DNA of 42,890 bases. Origin: Candidatus Neomicrothrix sp. UBA2983 (GTDB taxonomy: Bacteria > Actinomycetota > Acidimicrobiia > Acidimicrobiales > MedAcidi-G1). The stretch lies in contig DEAL01000020.1 in NCBI GenBank assembly GCA_002346745.1, positions 5,262 to 48,151 on the forward strand. The letters are read 5' to 3'. The notes under the pieces are model-generated. The model had not been told where the DNA came from, did no database searches, and saw only the letters and a program-made list of their open reading frames with translations. The position numbers were made by a program, and so were the translations under genes. Positions 16,769 through 25,150 of the stretch are shown here, piece after piece. Each line of letters starts with the position of its first letter. Positions within the stretch are counted from its first letter, which is position 1.

Positions 16769-17968
16769 ATGCAGGAGGCCGACGTCGATCCGGGGCCAGC
16801 CACGGCCGGACGCCCGGCACGTGGGGTCGCCAGGATCGCGGGGGAAAGCGCGGGCAGCGGGGCTGACCGGTCGCCCGATGCCGATGCGGCGGCCCACCTC
16901 GCCAGTGAACTCGCCGATGTGGGGCATCGGGCCGGCCTCGACGCCGTGGGCGTGGCATCGGCGGCGCCGTTCGCCGACGCGAGGCGTCACCTCGAGGACC
17001 GCCGCGCGCGGGGCCTCGCCGCCGAGATGCAGTTCACCTACCGCAATCCGGCGCGCTCCACCGATCCCCGCCGGATCCTCCCGTCGGCACGTGCACTGGT
17101 GGTCGGTGCCCGACGCACACCTGCCCCTCGGCTGGGGGCGGCCACCTCCGGCAACGCCAGGGTCGCCGCCTATGCCCGGGTCGACCACTACGCGGACTTG
17201 CGGGCGGCACTCGGCGAGGTCGCCGACCGCCTGCGCAGCGACGGATGGCAGGCCCGGGTTGTCGCCGACGACAACGCCCTCGTGGACCGGGCGGCGGCCG
17301 TTCGGGCCGGACTGGGCTGGTACGGCAAGAACGCCAACGTGCTCCTCCCCGGTCGCGGCAGCTGGTTCGTGCTGGGCTCGGTGGTGACCGACGCGCCGCT
17401 CCCGCCGAACCAGGCACCGGTCCGGGACGGCTGCGGGACCTGCGAGCGCTGCCTCACGGGCTGCCCCACGGGCGCCATCGTGGAGCCCGGTGTCGTCGAC
17501 GCCCGTCGCTGCCTGGCCTGGCTGGCCCAGGCGCCGGGACCGATCCCGGTCGAGTTCCGCTCGGCGCTCGGAGACCGCCTGTACGGCTGCGACGACTGTC
17601 AGGAGGTCTGCCCGATCGGTGTCGCCGAACGTGAGGCCGAGGAGGCCCGTTCGGGAGGCCGGGCCGACGGCGAACCCGACGCCGGAGCGGACGTGGCGGC
17701 CGTCTGGATACTCGAGGCCGAGGACCAGGAGCTTCTCGACCGCTTCGGCCGCTGGTACATCGCCGAGCGCGACCCGCGATATCTGCGGCGCAACGCACTG
17801 GTCGTCCTCGGCAATGCCCGGGGGGACGATCCGGGCCGGTCCGCGCTGCTGCACCGGTACGCACGGCACGCCGACCCTCTGCTCCGGGAACACGCCGTCT
17901 GGGCGCTGGACCAGTGCGGACGGGGGCAGGATCCCGGGGTGTCGCACGGGAGCGGAGGTACGGGATGA
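16769..17968 (+). CDS. queG: epoxyqueuosine reductase
   Basis: 399 residues. It reduces epoxyqueuosine to queuosine in the wobble position of tRNAs with GUN anticodons, using cobalamin and two [4Fe-4S] clusters. Visible parts are the cobalamin-domain segment GLGWYGKNANVLLPGRGSWF, the ferredoxin-like cysteines CGTCERCLTGCPTGAI and YGCDDCQEVCP, and a short HEAT-like C-terminal region (RRNALVVLGNARGDDP, LLREHAVWALDQ). The N terminus has a ~45-residue disordered extension if the ATG at 16769 is right; later in-frame starts are possible. No other queuosine gene is in the window, so the cell may make the precursor elsewhere or salvage it. Confidence 0.92.
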   Translation: MQEADVDPGPATAGRPARGVARIAGESAGSGADRSPDADAAAHLASELADVGHRAGLDAVGVASAAPFADARRHLEDRRARGLAAEMQFTYRNPARSTDPRRILPSARALVVGARRTPAPRLGAATSGNARVAAYARVDHYADLRAALGEVADRLRSDGWQARVVADDNALVDRAAAVRAGLGWYGKNANVLLPGRGSWFVLGSVVTDAPLPPNQAPVRDGCGTCERCLTGCPTGAIVEPGVVDARRCLAWLAQAPGPIPVEFRSALGDRLYGCDDCQEVCPIGVAEREAEEARSGGRADGEPDAGADVAAVWILEAEDQELLDRFGRWYIAERDPRYLRRNALVVLGNARGDDPGRSALLHRYARHADPLLREHAVWALDQCGRGQDPGVSHGSGGTG

Positions 17969-17993
17969 CCCGGGGAAGGAACCGGTCAGGGGC

Positions 17994-19127
17994 ATGAGAT
18001 CCCACCTGCTGGTCACCAACGACTTCCCGCCCAAGGTGGGCGGCATCCAGTCGTACCTCTGGGAACTCTGGCGCCGGCTGCCGCCGGAGGACGTCGCCGT
18101 GCACACCACGCCCTACGAGGGGACCGGCGCCTTCGATGCCGACCAGCAGTACACGGTCAGCCGTACCCGGGAGCCCTGGCTGCTCCCGTACCCGTGGCTT
18201 CCGCGCCGCGTCGAACGGCTGGCACGCGACCACGGCGCTGAACTGGTGGTGTGGGACCCGGCCCTTCCCGTCGGGCTGGCGGCGCCACGCGTCGGCGTCC
18301 CGTACGCCGTGTTGCTCCACGGTGCCGAGGTCACGATCCCCGGGCGGCTGCCGCTGCTCCGGCCACTGCTGGGGCATGTGCTGCGCGGCGCCTCGCTGGT
18401 GGTCAGTGCCGGCGGCTACCCGGCGGCCGAGGGGGAGCGGGCCGCAGGCTGCGAGCTCCCGGTCCTGCAGGTTCCGCCCGGTGTCGACACCGGGCGCTTC
18501 GTTCCCCTGGGCGACGCCGAACGGGCATCGGTGCGCCGCGAACTCGGCTTGCCGGTCGACGCCCCCCTGGTGGTGGGCGTCAGCCGCCTCGTGCCCCGCA
18601 AGGGCATGGACACCCTGGTCCGTGCGGTCGCCCTGCTGGCCGAACGGGAGCCGGACGTCGTGCTGGCCATCGCCGGCGCCGGCCGCGAACACGATCGGCT
18701 CCAGGCCCTCATCGAGCGCAGCAGGGCGCCCGCCCGGCTGCTCGGGCGGGTGGAGGAGCGCCTCCTGCCCGGCCTCTACGGGGCGGGTGACGTCTTCGGG
18801 ATGCCCTGCAGGACCCGGCTGGGCGGCCTCGAACAGGAGGGTTTCGGCATCGTGTTCCTCGAGGCGGCGGCCGCCGGGGTCCCGCAGGTGGCGGGCAGCA
18901 GCGGTGGTGCCGCCGAGGCCGTCGAGCACGGCGAGACGGGCCTCGTGGTCGACGACCCGTCGGACGTCGAGGCGGTCGCCGACGCTATCGGTCAACTGCT
19001 GGCCGACGACGAGCGGCGTCGTCGCATGGCGGCCGCGGGCCGTGACCGGGCGGTGCGTGAGTTCTCGTACGACGTGCTGGCCGGACGCCTCCGGGCCGGC
19101 ATCGACGACGCGAACCTGCGGTCGTGA
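17994..19127 (+). CDS. GT4-family glycosyltransferase, PimB'-like mannosyltransferase
   Basis: 377 residues of GT-B fold. The N-terminal DFPPKVGGIQSYLWEL is the glycine-rich acceptor-side loop typical of PimB'/MshA-like enzymes. The nucleotide-sugar side shows SRLVPRKGMDTL and the EX7E motif in EQEGFGIVFLEAAAAG. A retaining transfer from GDP-mannose to a phosphatidylinositol mannoside is suggested by similarity and by the neighbourhood: in M. tuberculosis pimB' (Rv2188c) lies close to the exonuclease/GIY-YIG fusion and trpD, as here. It starts 25 bp after queG. Membrane association without a transmembrane helix is expected. The acceptor specificity is inferred. Confidence 0.85.
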   Translation: MRSHLLVTNDFPPKVGGIQSYLWELWRRLPPEDVAVHTTPYEGTGAFDADQQYTVSRTREPWLLPYPWLPRRVERLARDHGAELVVWDPALPVGLAAPRVGVPYAVLLHGAEVTIPGRLPLLRPLLGHVLRGASLVVSAGGYPAAEGERAAGCELPVLQVPPGVDTGRFVPLGDAERASVRRELGLPVDAPLVVGVSRLVPRKGMDTLVRAVALLAEREPDVVLAIAGAGREHDRLQALIERSRAPARLLGRVEERLLPGLYGAGDVFGMPCRTRLGGLEQEGFGIVFLEAAAAGVPQVAGSSGGAAEAVEHGETGLVVDDPSDVEAVADAIGQLLADDERRRRMAAAGRDRAVREFSYDVLAGRLRAGIDDANLRS

Positions 19128-19552
19128 CTCCCACCCCCTCCGATCTGGGCATCCAGCGGTTCGACGAATGGGGGACCGGGATGTTCGTGGCCTGCACGGT
19201 TCCTGCCGTCCTCCTCGAGGGCCCCGTGCGCGCGTTCGCCGCCGTGGTGGCCGGCGGCCTGTTCCTCATCGGCTGTGTCGTGTTCCTGTGGGCCTTCAGC
19301 CGGGCCCTCGAGCGCAGCCGGCGGGAGATGATCGGCATCGGCGGGCTGTATTTCCTGGCCGGCTGTGCACCGTCGTCGGTCCGCCGGCGCCTCCTCACAC
19401 TGCTCGCCGCCCAGGTCGTGGTCGCCACCGTCGCCGCCGCCATCCGACCGTTCACGTCGCTGGCGGTCGGGGTGCTGGTCCCGATGTTCGGGCTCGGCCT
19501 CTGCGGACTCTGGGGTGCCCTCCACGGCGAGTTCCCGGCCCGGGACGGGTGA
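19124..19552 (+). CDS. small conserved membrane protein of unknown function
   Basis: 142 residues with about four hydrophobic segments (near 18-33, 36-60, 88-107 and 110-135). It contains distinctive motifs FDEWGTGMFVACTVPA, GGLYFLAGCAPSSVRR and VLVPMFGLGLCGLWGA. I do not recognise a characterised family. The GTG start overlaps the glycosyltransferase stop (gtga at 19124-19127), so translation is coupled and the protein may help that enzyme or its lipid substrate at the membrane; this is context only. Confidence 0.75.
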   Translation: MTPTPSDLGIQRFDEWGTGMFVACTVPAVLLEGPVRAFAAVVAGGLFLIGCVVFLWAFSRALERSRREMIGIGGLYFLAGCAPSSVRRRLLTLLAAQVVVATVAAAIRPFTSLAVGVLVPMFGLGLCGLWGALHGEFPARDG

Positions 19553-19602
19553 ACGGAACCACCGAGCGGAGCGATACCCCCTGCCGGCTGCCCGCCGGGC
19601 GA

Positions 19603-19608
19603 TAGTGT
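19603..19608 (+). promoter_or_regulatory. candidate -10 box before the SRPBCC gene
   Basis: TAGTGT followed by 8 nt and the ATG at 19617. A ggagg within those 8 nt could be a short ribosome-binding site instead, so leaderless initiation is less certain than at the other genes. Confidence 0.4.
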
Positions 19609-19616
19609 CGGAGGCG

Positions 19617-20075
19617 ATGAGCGACCACGCCAGCCAACGCACGCACATCCAGGCGCCGCCCGACCTGTGCTTCGCCACCGTGCTCGACGTCGAGCGGTAC
19701 CCGGAGTGGGCCGTCGACATCAAGGAGGCGACGGTACTGGCACGCGACAACGAGGGCCGGGCCGGCGACGTCCACTTCCGGGCGGCGGCCATGGGTCGCA
19801 GCAGCAGCTACACGCTGCGCTACACCTACGGCTCCAACCCGCTCCGGGTGTCGTGGCGCCTGGTCGAGGGCGACGTGATGCGGCGCATGAGCGGTGAGTA
19901 CGAGTTCGTCGCCGTCGATGGCTATCCGAACACCACGCGGGTCCACTACGACCTCGACATCGACCTTCTGGTCCGGCTGCCGGGCTTCGTGAAGCGCCGC
20001 CTCGAGGCCAAGATCGTCCACACCGCGATCGACGACCTCCGGACGCACATCGAACGTCTCGCTGCCAACCAGTAG
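19617..20075 (+). CDS. SRPBCC (START/polyketide cyclase-like) family protein
   Basis: 152 residues. The N terminus (HIQAPPDLCFATVLDVERYPEWAVDIKE) is the classic start of the helix-grip lipid-binding fold of the polyketide cyclase/dehydrase family. It continues with beta strands (VHFRAAAMGRSSSYTLRYTY, VSWRLVEGDVMRRMSGEYEF) and a long C-terminal helix. These proteins bind hydrophobic ligands. A homologous protein (Rv2185c, TB16.3) lies near pimB' in M. tuberculosis, and a lipid-handling role beside the mannosyltransferase is plausible but unproven. Cytosolic. Confidence 0.87.
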   Translation: MSDHASQRTHIQAPPDLCFATVLDVERYPEWAVDIKEATVLARDNEGRAGDVHFRAAAMGRSSSYTLRYTYGSNPLRVSWRLVEGDVMRRMSGEYEFVAVDGYPNTTRVHYDLDIDLLVRLPGFVKRRLEAKIVHTAIDDLRTHIERLAANQ

Positions 20076-20119
20076 CGACACGCACCCCGGCACCACCTGC
20101 CCGGCCGACACGCCGGCAG

Positions 20120-20125
20120 TACGCT
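20120..20125 (+). promoter_or_regulatory. -10 box of a leaderless promoter for alaC
   Basis: TACGCT followed by 7 nt and the ATG at 20133, with no ribosome-binding site in between. Confidence 0.6.
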
Positions 20126-20132
20126 CGACACG

Positions 20133-21308
20133 ATGGACTACCGGCGCATCACCGAACTGCCGCCGTACGTCTTCACGATCATCGACACACTCAAGGTTGA
20201 GGCGCGTCGGGAAGGCCGCGATGTCATCGACCTGGGTTTCGGCAACCCGGACCTGGCGTCACCCGACGTCGCCGTCGACAAGCTGGCCGAGGCGGTCGCG
20301 AACCCGCGGAACCACCGCTACTCGTCGAGCCGGGGCATTCCCAGGCTCCGGGAGGCGGTGGCCGACCTGTACCAGCGCCGATTCGGGGTCACGCTCGACC
20401 CGGACACGCAGGTCATCCAGACCATCGGCGCCAAGGAGGGCTTCGCCCACCTGATGTGGGTGCTGCTCCAGTCCGGCGACGCCGCCCTCGTCCCGTCCCC
20501 CTCGTACCCGATCCACCGCTACTCGCCCCTGTTCGCCGGCGCCGACGTCCGGGAGATGCCGTTCACGACCGACGGCGACTTCATCGGCGCGCTCCGCGAG
20601 GGCTGGGAGTACTCGTGGCCCAAGCCCCGGGTGATCGTGCTCTCCTTCCCGCACAATCCGACCACGGCCTGCGTCGACCTCGGGTTCATGGCCGAGGTGG
20701 TCGCGTTCGCCCGCGATCGCGATGTGCTGCTGGTGCACGACTTCGCCTACGCCGACCTCGGCTTCGACGGCTATCGGCCGCCCTCGATCCTCGAGGTGCC
20801 GGGCGCCTCCGAGGTGGCCGTCGAGTTGTACTCGATGACCAAGAGCTTCTCGATGGCTGGCTGGCGGGTGGCGTTCATGGTCGGCCACGCTCCGACGGTC
20901 GTCGCCCTGGCCAAGCTCAAGTCCTACCTCGACTACGGCACCTTCCAGCCGATCCAGATCGCTGCCACGGTCACGCTCAACGAGGCCCCCGACTACCCGA
21001 TGGAGGCCTGCGCCGTCTACCAGTCGCGGCGCGACGCCCTGTGCAGCGGACTGCAGCGGATCGGCTGGGAGTTCGAGCCGCCACGCGGGACGATGTTCGC
21101 CTGGGCGCCGATCCCCGAGCCCTACCGCGGTATGGGCTCGGTCGAGTTCGCCAGCCACCTGGTCCGCGAGGCCGACGTGGCGGTGTCGCCGGGCGTCGGC
21201 TTCGGGCCCGGCGGAGAGGGGTTCGTCCGGTTCGCCCTCATCGAGAATGAACAGCGCATCGCCCAGGCCGTCCGCAACCTCCGCGGCTGCCTGGATCGAC
21301 TCGCCTGA
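20133..21308 (+). CDS. alaC: AlaC/YfdZ-type alanine transaminase
   Basis: 391 residues, close along its length to E. coli AlaC in the parts I can recall: ITELPPYVFTIIDTLK at the N terminus, HRYSSSRGIPRLREAV, VPSPSYPIHRYSPLFAGADV, LVHDFAYADLGFDGYRPPS, and the PLP lysine in SMTKSFSMAGWRVAFM. It moves an amino group between glutamate and pyruvate to make alanine. Fold-type I, cytosolic. The C-terminal arginine is in GFVRFALIENEQR. It stands alone, with its own -10 box, and ends 76 bp from the convergent lipoprotein gene. A broader 2-oxoacid range is possible. Confidence 0.92.
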   Translation: MDYRRITELPPYVFTIIDTLKVEARREGRDVIDLGFGNPDLASPDVAVDKLAEAVANPRNHRYSSSRGIPRLREAVADLYQRRFGVTLDPDTQVIQTIGAKEGFAHLMWVLLQSGDAALVPSPSYPIHRYSPLFAGADVREMPFTTDGDFIGALREGWEYSWPKPRVIVLSFPHNPTTACVDLGFMAEVVAFARDRDVLLVHDFAYADLGFDGYRPPSILEVPGASEVAVELYSMTKSFSMAGWRVAFMVGHAPTVVALAKLKSYLDYGTFQPIQIAATVTLNEAPDYPMEACAVYQSRRDALCSGLQRIGWEFEPPRGTMFAWAPIPEPYRGMGSVEFASHLVREADVAVSPGVGFGPGGEGFVRFALIENEQRIAQAVRNLRGCLDRLA

Positions 21309-21384
21309 GGGCCGCGTTCCGGCGACCTGTCCGTTGGGCGCTCGGGGGCTTGCTGCCGCGGGATGAAGGTGGCGCTCAGGTTCG

Positions 21385-22047
21385 CTACCCCTCGGGGGCC
21401 TGGTAGCGGGGGTCGAACGTGGCGTAGTTGGCGCAGTACACGGGGGCGCCCTCGGCGGGCGGATCGCCGTCACTGACCGGGATGTTGATCGGACTGAGCT
21501 CGCCGTCGCGCTCTACCAGGATCTGCACCAACTGGATCTGGGCGCCGATGATCAACTCGGTGGCCGTGCAAACCAGCATGGCGTAGGCCAGCCGGTTACT
21601 GGTCGAGTCGTCCTGTGGGAAGCCGTTGAGGCTGTCGAGGTGGATCTCGAGCAGGGTGCCGTTGAGGGTCGTGCCGACGATCGTGCTGCCCTCGATGAAC
21701 GGGGAGACGAACTCCTGCTCCTGTTCCTCGAGGTTGGGTCCGGCCAGCACCTGCTCGAGGATCGTGTTGACTGTGCCGTCCGGGTCGATGTCCCGGGTGA
21801 CCTTGGCCAGTTGCATGCGGTCGTCCACGTTCCGAGCCAGGAAGATCTCGACCTGCTCCACGTCGGGGGCGGGCACCGTCGTCGTGGTGGCGCCGGGTTG
21901 GAGGACGTCGGGGATACGGGCGGACACTGACCGTGGCTGGCTCTCGACGGTGATGCCACAGGCGCCCAGCAGCAGGGCGGCGACCACCAGGGCGGCGGCC
22001 GGCAGGAAACGACCGCGGAGGTGCGAGGACGGGGACCGCTTGCTCAT
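21385..22047 (-). CDS. GerMN-domain lipoprotein, short LpqB-like protein
   Basis: 220 residues. A lipoprotein signal peptide ends in the lipobox LLLGACG (Cys ~32). After a Thr/Pro linker comes a GerMN-like domain (VEIFLARNVDDRMQLAKVTR, VNTILEQVLAGPN, GTTLNGTLLEIHL). In actinobacteria LpqB follows mtrA-mtrB and interacts with the MtrB sensor outside the membrane, but classical LpqB is ~580 residues with a beta-propeller after GerMN. Here that propeller is absent and the gene ends with its own stop. The ATG overlaps the mtrB stop (ATGA, 22044-22047), confirming the start and the operon. Confidence 0.87.
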   Translation of the reverse strand: MSKRSPSSHLRGRFLPAAALVVAALLLGACGITVESQPRSVSARIPDVLQPGATTTTVPAPDVEQVEIFLARNVDDRMQLAKVTRDIDPDGTVNTILEQVLAGPNLEEQEQEFVSPFIEGSTIVGTTLNGTLLEIHLDSLNGFPQDDSTSNRLAYAMLVCTATELIIGAQIQLVQILVERDGELSPINIPVSDGDPPAEGAPVYCANYATFDPRYQAPEG

Positions 22048-23471
22048 CCGCGCCCCTCCTCGTCGTCCATGGACTCGGGCTGCGGCAATTCGACCACGAA
22101 GCGGGCTCCCGGGGCACCGGAGGGCCGGTCCTCGATCCACACCCGTCCGCCGTGTAGCCGGACGTCCTCCCAGACGAGGCTGAGTCCGAGTCCGGCCCCG
22201 GAGTCGCCGCCCCGCCGACCGGCCGAGGCGCCGCGGGAGAACCGATCGAACACCTGGTTCCGCTCGTTGGCCGGCACGCCGGGACCGTCGTCTTCGACGG
22301 CGATCCGCACGGTGCCCGCGTCGGCCTCGATGACGACCCCGGCGACCCCACCGCCGTGACGGGTGGCGTTCACGAACAGGTTCGACATCACCCGGGCCAT
22401 GCGGCGCTTGTCGGCCTCGATCACCAGACGGCCGTGGAACGGGTCTACCACTGGCACCCCGACGAGGTGGGTGGCCCGAAGCGTGGCGTCGATGAAGTCG
22501 GCCAGGTTGAGGTCGGTCACTTCGAGGGAGGCGGCGCCCGCATCGAAGCGGGAGATCTCGAGCAGGTCCTCGACCAGCCGGCTGAAGCGGGCCAGGTCCT
22601 GGGAGAGCAGGTCGAGTGCGGTCCGGGAGCGTTCCGAGAACTGGTCGCGCCGGGCCTCCAGCACGCCGACCGAGGTGGTGAGGGTCATCAGCGGGCTGCG
22701 CAGCTCGTGACTGACCTCCGAGGCGAACCTGGCGTCGCGGCGGATCCGCGCCTCGAGGGCCGCGGCCATCCCGTTGAAGGAGTCGGCGAGGGCGTCGAGA
22801 TCGGGGTCGGCCTGGCGTTCGAGACGGGTGTCGAGACGGCCGCCGGCGATGGCCTCGGCGGCGGAACGGACCCGCCGCAGCGGTCGGAGTGCCCGACGAC
22901 TGGCCCAGGCGCCGATGGCCGCGCCGAGGAGTGTCGTGGCCGCACCGGTGGACAGCAGGATGATCCGGATCGAGCCGAGCGTGTCGTTGACGCCTTCGAG
23001 GTCGACGATCTCGAAGTAGGCGGCATCGAAGGCGGGGAGCGGCAGCCCGATCACCACCTGGGGCCGCCCGCCCACGATCGCCCGCAGCTGCCCCGGTTCG
23101 CCGGCCTCCACCTGGGCGGCGAGGACGCCGGGAAGGTCGCCACGGCCGAGTTCCGGGGGAAGGAGCCACTCCTCGCGCAGCCGCACGAGGGACTGGCTGC
23201 CCTCGAGGCTGGTCAGCGAGTCGATGATGGTCGGGAGGTCCTCGAACGTGGTGTCTGGCGTCAACTGGTTGTTGAGGCGGACCGCGTTGCTGACCGCTAT
23301 GACGGCGGCGCTCTCCTCGCGGTTCTCGACGAGCTGGCCACGGGCGAAGACCAAGGTGACGCCGGCCAGCACGACCGAGACGACGAGGGCACCGAAGGCG
23401 AAGAGCAGCGAGATTCGGGCACGCAGTCCGACGGCAGGCCGGTCATCCCGGTGCTGGAGCGCATCCGTCAT
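22044..23471 (-). CDS. mtrB: sensor histidine kinase, MtrB-like
   Basis: 475 residues. Transmembrane helix 1 at ~21-43, an extracellular sensor region of ~125 residues, helix 2 at ~170-191, HAMP at ~192-245, then the dimerisation domain with phospho-acceptor His255 (SEVSHELRSPLMTL). The ATPase domain shows the N box (NLFVNATRHGG), G1 (VEDDGPGVP) and G2 (GDSGAGLGLSLV). It should autophosphorylate and pass phosphate to the adjacent MtrA-like regulator. The start at 23471 lies 1 bp after the mtrA stop. The assignment to MtrB rests on gene order mtrA-mtrB-lpqB plus sequence type. In mycobacteria MtrB acts at the septum and influences wall turnover. Confidence 0.88.
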   Translation of the reverse strand: MTDALQHRDDRPAVGLRARISLLFAFGALVVSVVLAGVTLVFARGQLVENREESAAVIAVSNAVRLNNQLTPDTTFEDLPTIIDSLTSLEGSQSLVRLREEWLLPPELGRGDLPGVLAAQVEAGEPGQLRAIVGGRPQVVIGLPLPAFDAAYFEIVDLEGVNDTLGSIRIILLSTGAATTLLGAAIGAWASRRALRPLRRVRSAAEAIAGGRLDTRLERQADPDLDALADSFNGMAAALEARIRRDARFASEVSHELRSPLMTLTTSVGVLEARRDQFSERSRTALDLLSQDLARFSRLVEDLLEISRFDAGAASLEVTDLNLADFIDATLRATHLVGVPVVDPFHGRLVIEADKRRMARVMSNLFVNATRHGGGVAGVVIEADAGTVRIAVEDDGPGVPANERNQVFDRFSRGASAGRRGGDSGAGLGLSLVWEDVRLHGGRVWIEDRPSGAPGARFVVELPQPESMDDEEGRG

Positions 23472-23472
23472 G

Positions 23473-24162
23473 TCAGGGTTGGAGTTTGTAACCCATCCCG
23501 CGGATGGTGACGACGAAGCGCGGGTTGGCGGGATCCGGCTCGATCTTGGTGCGCAGCCGGCGGATGTGGACGTCGACCAGTCGTCCGTCGCCGAAGTAGT
23601 CGTAGCCCCAAACCCGTTCGAGCAGGTCCTCCCGGCTGAGGACCCGACCGGCCTGCTGGCCCAGTTCGACGAGCAACTGGAACTCGGTGCGGGTGAGGTG
23701 GACCTCGATGCCGCCCATCCGGACCGCGCCCTCGTCCGGGGCGATCTCGAGTTGTTCGAACTGCATCGTCGCCGATTCGGCCTCAGTGCTCCGGGAGCGG
23801 CGCAGCAGGGCACGGATCCTGGCCGAGAGTTCCTTGGGGGCGAAGGGCTTGGTGAGGTAGTCGTCGGCGCCTGCCTCGAGGCCGGCGACGACGTCGTGGG
23901 TGTCGGCGCGTGCGGTCACCATCACGATCGGCACGGCGCTGGTGCGCCGGATGGCCCGACAGACCTCGAAGCCGTCGACCCCCGGAAGCATGATGTCGAT
24001 GAGGACGACATCGGAGGGAGCCCGGCCGAACGCCTCGAGGGCCTCCTCGCCGCTGGCGGTCTCGTCGACCTCCCAGCCCTCGTCCTCAAGGGCGAGCCGA
24101 ACGGCGGTGCGGATCCGCACATCGTCCTCGACGGTCAGGATTCGTGTCCCCATGGCCATCAT
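23473..24162 (-). CDS. mtrA: OmpR-family response regulator, MtrA-like
   Basis: 229 residues. Receiver domain with phospho-acceptor Asp56 (VVLIDIMLPG), the acidic pair in VEDD, Thr83 and Lys105 (DYLTKPFAP), then an OmpR winged-helix DNA-binding domain (LTRTEFQLLVELGQQAGRVL, ERVWGYDYFGDGRLVDVHIR). The wording of the recognition region is MtrA-like. Four in-frame residues MMAM leave the start open between ATG codons at 24162, 24159 and 24153; no ribosome-binding site is seen. First gene of the three-gene operon with mtrB and the lipoprotein. Known MtrA targets in actinobacteria include cell-wall hydrolases and replication genes. Confidence 0.9.
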   Translation of the reverse strand: MMAMGTRILTVEDDVRIRTAVRLALEDEGWEVDETASGEEALEAFGRAPSDVVLIDIMLPGVDGFEVCRAIRRTSAVPIVMVTARADTHDVVAGLEAGADDYLTKPFAPKELSARIRALLRRSRSTEAESATMQFEQLEIAPDEGAVRMGGIEVHLTRTEFQLLVELGQQAGRVLSREDLLERVWGYDYFGDGRLVDVHIRRLRTKIEPDPANPRFVVTIRGMGYKLQP

Positions 24163-24297
24163 CGTGCCCCATCCACGGGGCCCGCGCTGTCATCGTGGCC
24201 CTCGCCTGGGAGCATGTCGCCTGCATTCCCGTCCAGGCGCCCGTCCGGGTCGAGGCGACCCGGCGAAATCCCGGCCATGGCGCGTTCCGGCGGACGC

Positions 24298-25089
24298 TCA
24301 GGTGTTGTCGGCATCCAGGGCGCGGAGCAGGTCGGCGAGCGGGCCCCAGAGGGCATCGGGGGCGGCGAGGACGAAGTCGCCTTCAGTCGGGGTGCCGTCC
24401 AGGTTCCCGATGCGACCACCGGCCTCCAGGACGAGGACCCGGCCCGCGGCGATGTCCCAGGGCGCGAGGCCCCGCTCGAAGAAGGCATCGACCCGTCCGG
24501 CGGCCACGTTGGCGAGGTCGAGGGCGGCCCCGCCGACGCGTCGGATGTCGCGGACGGCAGGCAGCAATTCGACCAGGCCGACGGCCTGACGGCGGCGTCG
24601 CTCGGGTTGGTAGCCGAAGCCGGTGGCGACCAGCGCCTGCGTCAGGTCGACCTCGCCGCTGACCCGGATGGGGTCGCCGTTGCAGGTGGCGCCGCACCCC
24701 GCAGCGGCAGCGAACTCGTCGCCGCTGACCGGCTCGACGATCACGCCGGCGACCGACTGGCCGTCGAACTCGGCGCCGATCGAGATCGAGTAGCCGGCCA
24801 GCCCGTACACGAAGTTGGTCGTCCCGTCGATGGGATCGACCACCCAGCGGACACCGCTGGTCCCCGACACGGACGTCTCCTCCTCGCCGAGCACGGCATC
24901 GTCGGGACGGGCCCCGAGCAGGCGCCCGACGAGTTCCCGCTCGGACCAGCGATCGGCGGCGGTGACCAGGTCGGTGGTGGAACTCTTGGTGCCTTCGGAG
25001 GGGGTGCCGCCGGCCCGGCGCCGGAGTTCGGGGGCCACCGCCCGTGCCGCCTCGAGGGCGAGGTCGCGTAGTTCCTCGGCGAGGGTCAC
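24298..25089 (-). CDS. inositol monophosphatase family protein
   Basis: 263 residues. The metal-binding motifs are complete: GEEE region (DAVLGEEETS), WVVDPIDGTTNF, and APWDIAAGRVLVLEAGG. These bind two or three Mg ions and hydrolyse a sugar or inositol phosphate, or possibly 3'-phosphoadenosine or histidinol phosphate, since this fold family is versatile. The GTG start at 25089 fits the family N terminus (LAEELRDLALEAARAV). It could supply free inositol for the phosphatidylinositol mannosides implied by the GT4 gene, but that link is inference. It lies 61 bp after a small membrane protein gene on the same strand and 135 bp upstream of mtrA. Confidence 0.9.
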   Translation of the reverse strand: MTLAEELRDLALEAARAVAPELRRRAGGTPSEGTKSSTTDLVTAADRWSERELVGRLLGARPDDAVLGEEETSVSGTSGVRWVVDPIDGTTNFVYGLAGYSISIGAEFDGQSVAGVIVEPVSGDEFAAAAGCGATCNGDPIRVSGEVDLTQALVATGFGYQPERRRRQAVGLVELLPAVRDIRRVGGAALDLANVAAGRVDAFFERGLAPWDIAAGRVLVLEAGGRIGNLDGTPTEGDFVLAAPDALWGPLADLLRALDADNT

Positions 25090-25150
25090 CGGCCTGAGGC
25101 GACCAGGGCCTCGGGGGGGATCAGCGGCAGTGTCGAGACACCGGCCGGGG

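Noticed and set aside
21309..21384. Terminator between alaC and the lipoprotein gene
   Set aside because: No convincing stem of 6 bp or more with a short loop could be found in this convergent gap.
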